A DNA stretch of 64,000 nt from Sporobolomyces roseus (lineage: Eukaryota > Basidiomycota > Microbotryomycetes > Sporidiobolales > Sporidiobolaceae): NCBI GenBank assembly GCA_016617785.1, contig JADILM010000008.1, positions 620,001-684,000 on the forward strand, written 5' to 3'. The notes beneath the pieces are model-generated. The model was not told where the DNA came from, did not search any database, and worked only from the letters and a program-made list of their open reading frames with translations. The position numbers and the translations under genes were made by a program. Below are positions 57,057 to 64,000 of this stretch, one piece after another. How positions within the stretch are numbered: the first letter of the stretch is position 1; each line of letters begins with the position of its first letter.

Positions 57057-58242
57057 ATGACTTCTTCCTCTTCACTTCTTCCCGATTCCCCCTCTCCCGC
57101 TCCCTCTCCTTCCTCTCTTCCCGTCCGACCCTTCTCCTCGCTTCCTATCGAGATCATTCAGCACGTCTTCGAATCTATCGCTCCCTTCCATTACCATCCA
57201 AGAGCCTATTTCGAACGACAATTCACTCTCCGCTCCCTCTGCCTCACGTCTCGCCTCTTTTTCCAACTGGCTCGACCCCGACTATACGCTGTAGCCCGAC
57301 TCGTCAAAAGGGAGCAAGTCAAAGTGTTCAGAGACTCGGAGCAAGATAGGGCGAAAGTGATTGAAACCTTCGAACTCGTCCTAGACGGTCAAGGGTTCAA
57401 GGGGAAATTCAACGACCTCTATCCCCTTCTGGCCGTCTCTTTCAGCCTGCGCTCCCTCACGCTCCTTAATTTCCACGACGGAATAGATCTCGCCGGCCTT
57501 TCGCGCTTGAAGAGTACGTTTCGTGCTCTCTGCATCTTACATCGAGCCCTGAATTAAGACTTGTTGAGCAGATTTGACGACCTTGCGAATATCGGATTCG
57601 AACCTCTGCTCCACCGACACATTCGCACTCTCTCACGACACCTTCGCATTCCCTCAAGTAGGAGAACTGATTCTGGAGCTCATTACTTCAGACATGCCTA
57701 TCCAGGAACTCATCTCGCCGTCTACGTTTCCAGCTCTGCGGGTCCTCGCCTGGTCCGACAATCAGTTTGACAGGGACCAAGTGAGCATACTACTTCAGCA
57801 GCTCGCACCTCAGCTCGATCTTCTCCGGCTGGACGAAGACCACATTCAGACACTCGACCCGCCCGTTTTCGACAAAATCAATCGAAAAACTCTGTTCGAC
57901 AGATTGTGCATCAACGACGTGTCTCTCCCGAATGTACACTCTCTTCGACTCTGGGACACGCCTCCTCTGTCCCGCAATGGCCCGACTCTCGAAGAGCTCC
58001 AAGAAATTGTTCGATCGACAACCACTCCTCTCCCTTCCGTCCTATACCTCGCCGGCTGCCACTCTCTCGACCCTCATGACCCTGCACTCGAAACTGCCCG
58101 ACAGCGATTCCGCACGGTCGGTGAGGAACGCAACATGGAGGTGGTTTACGAGGAAAGTCCCGACTGGGATCTCGATGCTGGACGTCCGAAGGAATTTTAT
58201 AGGCGAATGAGAGGAGGAAAGGTCAAGGGACGATCAGGTTGA
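57057..58242 (+). CDS. F-box/LRR type B gene B2
   Basis: Two exons (57057-57513 and 57572-58242) give 375 residues. The Ser/Pro-rich start (MTSSSSLLPDSPSPAPSPSS) leads into the F-box RPFSSLPIEIIQHVFESIAP, then FHYHPRAYFERQFTLRSLCL and TSRLFFQLARPRLYA. LRR-like strands include LSRLKNLTTLRISDSN. The C-terminus reads RNMEVVYEESPDWDLDAGRP and KEFYRRMRGGK, close to B3 (WTLDSGISIDFWRRMKAQK). The intron was placed because it continues the leucine pattern. The gene is paired with A3 on the other strand. By family it should bind SKP1; no substrate domain beyond the repeats is seen. Confidence 0.75.
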
Positions 58243-58898
58243 CTGAGGTCTGAAAGGAGGGTCAGAGAGGTAGATAGGAAGCAGTGTGTAGGAGTCTCCA
58301 GTTGTGAATCCGATTAAGCGTTACTTTACTCTTCTCTCGTCAATACGCGATCTCGTCAATACATCCTCATCTTGCGCGGGGTAGCTGCTCTCGAGAATGC
58401 GCAATTGAGATAATTGCCAGCTTACAATCAAGTGGTCAGAAGAATCGAGTATTCCATCTGACTCCCTGCTCCTTTGTATTCTTCCATCCACCTTGAACCA
58501 CGTTCTCCGACCTACTACTGGATTCAATCTCTCGCCTGACTCCTCTACATCCTCCCGCTTGGCCTCTCCATGTTCCTTTGAGCCCATGTCCCGTCAATTC
58601 CAATCCCGTCTCGGATCCATCGAGGTCGGGCCTGAACGAGATCGAATGGGAATACAGAGAGAGGGCGAATGCGATAGAGAAGCGGAGCTGGATGTTGAGG
58701 TGGATCGACAAGAGCGAATCGCGAGGAGGAGAGGGAAGAGGACGAAAAGGTGAAGAGCCGGAGAGGCAAAGAGGTGAGGTGAGGAGTGAGCAAAGGCAGT
58801 GGTGTCCAGGAATGCTGAAAGGAGAAGTATAGTAGTCGGCCGATGATCCTCTACAGGGATCCTGTCCCGAGATTCCTTCCCTCGTTCATGACTTTTCT
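58243..58898. other. Intergenic region between B2 and A4 3' ends
   Basis: No gene is supported in these 656 bp. Several short overlapping frames exist on both strands, all without motif. Confidence 0.45.
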
Positions 58899-60230
58899 TC
58901 ACCAACCGGTGATTACTTCCCTCCGATAATTGTACTCGTCCAGCTTGTCATGCTCGAGCTCAAACTCTCTATCGATCGCTATAGCTTCAACCGCCGTTCC
59001 CGTCACTTCAATTCCTTCCCTCTTAGCCAAATCGATGAAATCAACTAAATCCGCCTCTTTGAACTCATCCGTCCATCTGGGCAATACCCAATCTGGATAC
59101 ACATTCCACGCACCAATCTCGTCGTCGTCGTAAGGTCTCCCGATTTCCTCGATTCGAGTCCCTCGTTCCCCCTCCACGTTATCGAATCGAATGGTCTTGA
59201 GTTTGTGCTCCATTCCTCCACTATCGACTAGTCGTGTCAGGTTCTTAAGCGATAGTTCGACACCTTTCTCGAAAGCGAGGCGGTCGAGCGAGAGTTGCTG
59301 AAGGGCTTCGTAGAAAGAAGGGGAGGTAACGTCGCAGAGATTTCCGAGGGTCAAGGAAGAGACAGAGGGAAATTGGAGTAGGATTTGGCCGAGATCGCCG
59401 ATCGGCGCTGATGGCGGATCACCATCGTCGAAGCCGTCCTCCTCATAGTGCGATAGAGCAAGTCTGAGTTCTTTGAGCCCTTCCCGATTTTCGATTCCGT
59501 CGAGCAGATCGTAGAGACGGGAAGTTTCCGAGTCGTCCTCGAGCGAGAGTCGCTCGAGATGATTGAAGGACGCCATTAGCCGCCTCAGAGATGCCTCGCA
59601 TGGTGTAAGGGCACCGAAAAGCGAGACCTGGCGAACTTTGCTCCTCGAGAGGTCCATAGTCGAGGTCGTGTTGGGAGTAGGCAGGATATCCTCTGTGCGG
59701 CGTGAGTCTGATAATGCGAAGGAGCTGAGGTTCGTGTAATGCGCTATCGCTCCGAAGTTGACTGGTTCGAACGGGTCGTTGAAGTCGGCGCTCGAAGTGT
59801 TGAGAACGAGACTGGTGAGATTGGGTAGAGAGGTAGTAGAGAAGATGGGGTCGAGGAGTATAGATGTAGCTTGCTGCAGCCCGCTCAGGTCGAGGGTCCT
59901 CAATTGAACAAGTCTTCCGAAGAAGAGACGAAGTGTCGAGTTTGTTGGGTTCCACAGCGGACGCTCACGAACCGTCGGGGACCACCAGCGGGGAGAAAGC
60001 CGGACCTCGAGCTTCTCGATATACTGAAGTGGGCTCGATTGGTGCTGTGAAGCCTCACAGAGCTGCTCGAACTGATCCCATTGCGAAATCCGAATTCGAC
60101 GCAAGAGACGACGTTGCTGAAATGGTACGAGTGCCGTTGATATCGGCAATGAGAGGCCTCCGTCGCCAGGTTCGAGATTGTCGAAGATGAGCTGAGTAAT
60201 CTCGGGAGGAAGTAAAGCGAAGTAATCCAT
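58899..60230 (-). CDS. F-box/LRR type A gene A4
   Basis: ATG 60230 opens 443 residues: MDYFALLPPEITQLIFDNLE (F-box), then FQQRRLLRRIRISQWDQFEQ. LRR-like strands follow (LRTLDLSGLQQATSILLDPI, LPNLTSLVLNTSS). The family block appears as FNDPFEPVNF. The C-terminal module is complete: RGTRIEEIGRPYDDDEIGAW, NVYPDWVLPRWTDEFKEADL, VDFIDLAKREGIEVTGTAVE. The frame extends upstream to 60320, but a perfect intron (GTGAGT...CTCTCAG, 62 nt) ends exactly at the ATG, so a 5'-UTR intron is more likely. It does not have the 15-nt coding first exon of A1, A2, A3 and A5. It is paired with B3. Confidence 0.78.
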   Translation of the reverse strand: MDYFALLPPEITQLIFDNLEPGDGGLSLPISTALVPFQQRRLLRRIRISQWDQFEQLCEASQHQSSPLQYIEKLEVRLSPRWWSPTVRERPLWNPTNSTLRLFFGRLVQLRTLDLSGLQQATSILLDPIFSTTSLPNLTSLVLNTSSADFNDPFEPVNFGAIAHYTNLSSFALSDSRRTEDILPTPNTTSTMDLSRSKVRQVSLFGALTPCEASLRRLMASFNHLERLSLEDDSETSRLYDLLDGIENREGLKELRLALSHYEEDGFDDGDPPSAPIGDLGQILLQFPSVSSLTLGNLCDVTSPSFYEALQQLSLDRLAFEKGVELSLKNLTRLVDSGGMEHKLKTIRFDNVEGERGTRIEEIGRPYDDDEIGAWNVYPDWVLPRWTDEFKEADLVDFIDLAKREGIEVTGTAVEAIAIDREFELEHDKLDEYNYRREVITGW

Positions 60231-60655
60231 CTGAGAGGGAGAGAGAGGAAGCGATGAGTGACGAACGAGGGCAGCTGAAAGAATGTACTCACTCCCTAGC
60301 CAATCGTACTGGATATCCAACAGCTCCTGAAGTGTTCTCCTATTGGGTTCGCGTGATCTTGAAGATTGAGAAGTGAAAGGTTGAACTTGAAAGGAAAGAA
60401 ACGAGTTTCAACTCCCTGACGCCGACACCTCACTGAATCAGACAGCTTTACCAGACAGACAGAGAACACCTCAAGTTAGCTATATAGTCGAGTAGATCGC
60501 ATTCAGGAGTGAGTCCTTTCATTCTGTCACCCTCCCACTCTTTCATCTCGGAAGGGCTACAACTCTTCCAACTCGACGTAGGCAGCGATGAAAGGTATGC
60601 TAGGTGTGTAAGGACATGCTGACAACTCTCTCCTACCCCCCACAGATCCAGCAAG
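60231..60655. promoter_or_regulatory. Head-to-head intergenic region A4/B3
   Basis: 425 bp between the two start codons. The last 150 bp before the B3 ATG closely resemble those before B4, including the identical string acatgctgacaactctctcc and a terminal splice acceptor. Confidence 0.6.
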
Positions 60656-61822
60656 ATGACTTCTCCCTCGTCCCTCCCTCCCGATTCTTCTCCCTCTCCC
60701 TGTCCCTCCTTCAGACCCTTCTCTCGCCTTCCAATCGAACTCACACAATACGTTATCGAATCGAGCATCCCACTTCACTTCCACTCGTCGACCTATCGCG
60801 AACGACAAAAAAACCTTCGCTCCTTCTGCCTCGTCTCTCGCCTCTTCCGCCAACTTGCTTCTCCACTCCTACTTACCATCATAAAGCTCACACAACCTAC
60901 CTCGCTCAAGTTATGGCAGCAAGCTGTCAACTCGAAGCCTGTTACGAAAGAGTTCGTCGTTGAAGGTGCTGGCGCTGACTGGTTTCCGGCGCTTGAACTT
61001 CGATCGCTGCTCGCTGCATTCGCCAATGTAGAGCTCCTCGTCGTCAATAAGTGTGTAGGCGCTCTTGATTTGGCCATAATCAGCAACCTCGCCAGTGTGT
61101 TCAACTTTGTCAATAGATTTCTTTGCTGCGAGCTGACAGACATGGCTTGTCTAGATCTATCATCGCTTCGCCTTGCAGACTGCTCAATCAAGTCATCTCA
61201 ATCTTTTGTCCTCGCAAAACTACAAGAGTTACAGATACTCTACGTTCAGCCCGATAAACCGCTCAACGAAATCTTCACTCCAACCTCGGCTCCTCGCCTC
61301 CGAGCTGTCGCTGTCTACCAGAGCGACGATCCTGTCGATGGCCTCAACGATTTCCTCGGTGATCTCGTAGCACAGCTCGAGGTGATCTCTCTCGACCACG
61401 CGCTCGTCCACCAACTCTCTACCAAAGTCATTTCCGCAATCCTCCCGAAAACCTTGTTCGATCACTCTAGCGCTAGGTCTGTCGAGCTACCGCATACCCA
61501 TTATATGCGCCTAACTTCGATCCCCGATCTGGATCTTCAGTTCGCAAATGTCCTCTCAATTGAAGATGCGGAATTCCTCGACCGCGATCTGATCAATGGA
61601 ACCCCCGCCACGACTCCTTCAATTCTGTATCTCCCTCCCCTCGATTCCGAACATCAACTAGGTGAGAGTTGTAATGTCGTCGAGAAGCTGTCGAGAACAT
61701 GCAAGAGTCTCGAGATCGAACTGGTTTGGGAGGAGCAACCGCTAGACTGGACTCTCGATTCGGGTATCTCGATCGATTTCTGGAGGAGGATGAAGGCGCA
61801 GAAGAGTGGAGATGGCCAGTAG
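60656..61822 (+). CDS. F-box/LRR type B gene B3
   Basis: A single coding exon of 388 residues. It starts MTSPSSLPPDSSPSPCPSFR, then the F-box PFSRLPIELTQYVIESSIPL, HFHSSTYRERQKNLRSFCLV and SRLFRQLASPLL. LRR-like strands follow (DLSSLRLADCSIKSSQSFVL, KLQELQILYVQPDKP). The C-terminus SLEIELVWEEQPLDWTLDSG and FWRRMKAQK matches B2. The coding region of B2 has an intron at the equivalent of about residue 152; B3 has none there. It pairs with A4, and the upstream region suggests that it and B4 are recent duplicates. Confidence 0.78.
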   Translation: MTSPSSLPPDSSPSPCPSFRPFSRLPIELTQYVIESSIPLHFHSSTYRERQKNLRSFCLVSRLFRQLASPLLLTIIKLTQPTSLKLWQQAVNSKPVTKEFVVEGAGADWFPALELRSLLAAFANVELLVVNKCVGALDLAIISNLASVFNFVNRFLCCELTDMACLDLSSLRLADCSIKSSQSFVLAKLQELQILYVQPDKPLNEIFTPTSAPRLRAVAVYQSDDPVDGLNDFLGDLVAQLEVISLDHALVHQLSTKVISAILPKTLFDHSSARSVELPHTHYMRLTSIPDLDLQFANVLSIEDAEFLDRDLINGTPATTPSILYLPPLDSEHQLGESCNVVEKLSRTCKSLEIELVWEEQPLDWTLDSGISIDFWRRMKAQKSGDGQ

Positions 61823-62193
61823 CTCACACTAGGGAGGATGCAAGGACGAAGACCGGAGAGGAAGAGTGAACGCTTGTTCGAAGTAGAGGGCTTGAAGATC
61901 GCGAAATCCAATGTAATTCCTTCTCTGTCTCTGCTCTCTACCGCTAGCGAGTCTCTCGAAATGTCTCTGATGGTCTTGTTAAAGGGGGGGGACGTCGCTT
62001 GAGGCACTCTTTCCTCGATGGCTCGAATCCATCGGAGGAATTGTCAGTTTGCATCTCCCTTCCGCACCAGAGGTTCTCTCGTACTCCAAGCCCCGTCGTT
62101 CTCGTCTCTAATGCACAGAAGGACAGCCATCATACATTTCGAGTGGATTATTGCAGATATTCAAGCGATTACTTCTTTCCTCTGTATTCTCCC
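61823..62193. other. Convergent intergenic region between B3 and A5
   Basis: No gene is supported. A run of seven or eight g lies at about 61984-61991. Confidence 0.45.
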
Positions 62194-63572
62194 CTATTCG
62201 TTCTCATCCGAACCTCTCCTGTATACCTCGAGCTTTGCCAGCTCCTTCTCGTACTCTTCACTGACTCCAATCGCTTCTACCGCTAAACCAATCACCTCGA
62301 CTCCTTCCTTCTCGGCAAGCTCGATGAATTCGATCAGTCCCGCCTCGTTGAAGTCCTCTGTCCATTCAGGTATAAGCCAGTCGGGATAAACACTCCATTT
62401 ATCCTCATCCTCATCCCAATACGGTCCCGTTTCATCGTCCATTCTCGTCCCGATCTTCCCTTGAACGTGATCAAAGTGAATCATCGACAGGTTCTTGTGT
62501 TTCGCTCGACCACTGATCACACCATTCAATTCGGAAAGAGACACCTCAGCTCCATCTGCAAAAGCCAAACTATCGATGGGCAGGTAGTCGAGCGAAGCGT
62601 AAAACAAAGATGTTGTGCTTGTGCAGGAGCCGCCGAGGATGAGGGTTTTCAACGTCGAGAAAGATCTGAAGTTGTCCGACAAGTCGAGGGAGGGAGAAGA
62701 ATCTGCTTCGCTCGGATGGTCGAGTGCAAGGATTCGAAGGTGCTGGGGAGCATCGAGTCCAGAGAGAATTTCGGAGAGACGGGATGTCGGGGCAGTGTCG
62801 GCGAGTGATTGGGCGCGCAAGGGTCCAAAGGCGAGGATAAGACATCGTACAGAATCGGTGCTGGTGCTGATGGGTCCATCGAGCGAGAAGTCGATGATCG
62901 AACCTAAGAAGTGAGGGGGAGGAGGGAGAAGAGCGGTGGGCTGAATGCTTTCATGAGACCTCAGGACCAGTACTTCAAGGCGGTTGAGTGCGGTATAGCG
63001 GTGGAAATAGAAATAGAGTGCGGGGCAGAAAGGATCATCGATTGGTTCGAACGAAGAGGCGAGGTGGAGATAGGACATTTTCGAGAAAGAAGAGGTAGCG
63101 ACATCGGGGTTGCAGAGGAGCAGGGCGAGTCGAGATGTACCGAAGATTTGCACTGTAGTCACGTTCTCTAGTCGACGATAAAAGATCTTGACAGCATCGA
63201 CAGTTGGAGAATTTCGATCTTTCGCTTCTCGAGCGTCAATGATCGAATCATCCTCGAGTTTGATGTGTATATCGAGGATCTTGGTCGACAGCAAGAGTTG
63301 TGGTCGGGACTGTGCGATCGAGCAGAGTTTGGCGAGGGTTTCATAGGAAGAGACGAGAAGAGTGTGAAAAAGGGCGCGCTGTTGGAAGGGAAGGAGGAAT
63401 TTGGATAAAGGGGCGGTGAGAGTCTGTGTAGAGTCGTGTACGTGATCAAACATTTCGTGAATGAGTTCAGCAGGGAGGGAAGCAAGGCGATTCTGAGCAG
63501 GGAGAAAAGAGAATCGTGAGTAGAGCTAGGGAAAGCGAAAGGAGGAGTGCGACTTACCTTGCGATCACTCAT
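62194..63572 (-). CDS. F-box/LRR type A gene A5
   Basis: Exon 1 (63558-63572) encodes MSDRK, exon 2 starts at 63492 with NRLASLPAELIHEMFDHVHD, an intact F-box; total 437 residues. LLPFQQRALFHTLLVSSYET follows. The family block reads GTSRLALLLCNPDV and SSFEPIDDPFCPALY. The C-terminal module is complete: IGTRMDDETGPYWDEDEDKW, SVYPDWLIPEWTEDFNEAGL and IEFIELAEKEGVEVIGLAVE. Compared with A1, the two share the same gene structure and most motifs, so A5 serves as the intact reference for the A family. It pairs with B4 across 344 bp. Confidence 0.8.
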
Positions 63573-63916
63573 GATAGAGTATCAGACACTCTTGTGTGTA
63601 TTCGAGCTGGATCTGAGCTGTTCGAGTCGAGAGAAGTGAAAGGTAAGAAAGAGAGAGAAAAGTGAACTCGACTCTGACTCTTACAACTCACACGAATCGC
63701 CAAACTCAATCAGATACACTCGAATAGGATCAAGATATCTAGTAGGCGTGTATAGAGTACTCTAGAGTTAGTCCTCGCTCTTTTTCCATCTTCTCCCACT
63801 TTCTCATCTCCGAAGAGCTACAACTCCTATTATCGAGAGTGGATAGCGATGGAGTGCAGTCAGGTAACTCCAACACATGCTGACAACTCTCTCCTACCTC
63901 CCACAGATTCAGCAAG
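63573..63916. promoter_or_regulatory. Head-to-head intergenic region A5/B4
   Basis: 344 bp between start codons. The part near B4 is near-identical to the region before B3 and ends in a splice-acceptor-like cctcccacag before attcagcaagATG. Confidence 0.6.
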
Positions 63917-64000
63917 ATGACTTCTCCCTGTTCTCTTCCTCCCGATTCTTCTTCTCCCTCTCCCTCTCCCTCCTCTTCCTTCAGGCCCTTCTCTCGTCTC
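63917..64000 (+). CDS. F-box/LRR type B gene B4 (3' partial, runs off the window)
   Basis: The 28 visible codons begin MTSPCSLPPDSSSPSPSPSS and end FRPFSRL, nearly the same as the start of B3 with a few extra Ser/Pro codons. The F-box itself would start at the window end. The conserved upstream region supports a full gene beyond the window. Confidence 0.7.
   Translation, partial: MTSPCSLPPDSSSPSPSPSSSFRPFSRL

Noticed and set aside
58493..58905. Several overlapping open frames between B2 and A4
   Set aside because: Mirror-image shadow frames on both strands with no motif and no splice structure.

Overview
The window reads as nuclear DNA of a filamentous or dimorphic basidiomycete. Genes are dense and split by many 50-80 nt introns (mostly GTGAGT/GTAAGT...YAG). 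Leaders are pyrimidine-rich. Several proteins have the typical long, Ser/Pro-rich, low-complexity extensions of Pucciniomycotina/Microbotryomycete-type fungi; that narrower placement is inference. I see no tRNA, rRNA, CRISPR array, transposon or viral gene. All exon coordinates come from reading splice sites and frames by eye.

Left and central part (about 1-48 kb) is conserved housekeeping sequence on both strands: the 3' part of the nuclear cap-binding protein CBP80, an ER DNAJC3/P58-type co-chaperone, an acidic SUMO-motif protein, a small F-box-like gene, VPS68, an SMP-30/gluconolactonase, fumarase (with two apparent N-termini), glycogenin, an alcohol-acetyltransferase/condensation-fold enzyme, TEL2/TELO2, a mitochondrial PDK/BCKDK-type kinase, a membrane-anchored polysaccharide-lyase-14-like protein, an equilibrative nucleoside transporter, a 1,744-residue coiled-coil protein, a Ser/Pro-rich unknown, two neighbouring AA9 lytic polysaccharide monooxygenases, an LRR protein with cysteine pairs, a DUF2433 protein with an RG-rich tail, and a prolidase. 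Mitochondrial metabolism (fumarase, kinase), glycogen initiation and extracellular polysaccharide attack (AA9 x2, PL14-like) are represented, but the genes do not form one pathway cluster.

Right part (48.9-64 kb) is different: a BTB/POZ gene followed by an array of nine F-box/LRR-type genes. They fall into two families that I call A (minus strand, 15-nt first exon, C-terminal VYPDW module) and B (plus strand, Ser/Pro-rich start then F-box). A and B sit head to head around 340-430 bp shared intergenic regions: A1/B1, A3/B2, A4/B3 and A5/B4 (B4 runs off the window end); A2 has no B partner. A1 carries an in-frame TAA inside its F-box and A3 a frameshift just behind its F-box, so the array shows birth and death of paralogues. 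F-box proteins are normally substrate receptors of SCF ubiquitin ligases and BTB proteins can be CUL3 adaptors, so this looks like a rapidly evolving ubiquitin-receptor locus. This is the most unusual structure in the window.
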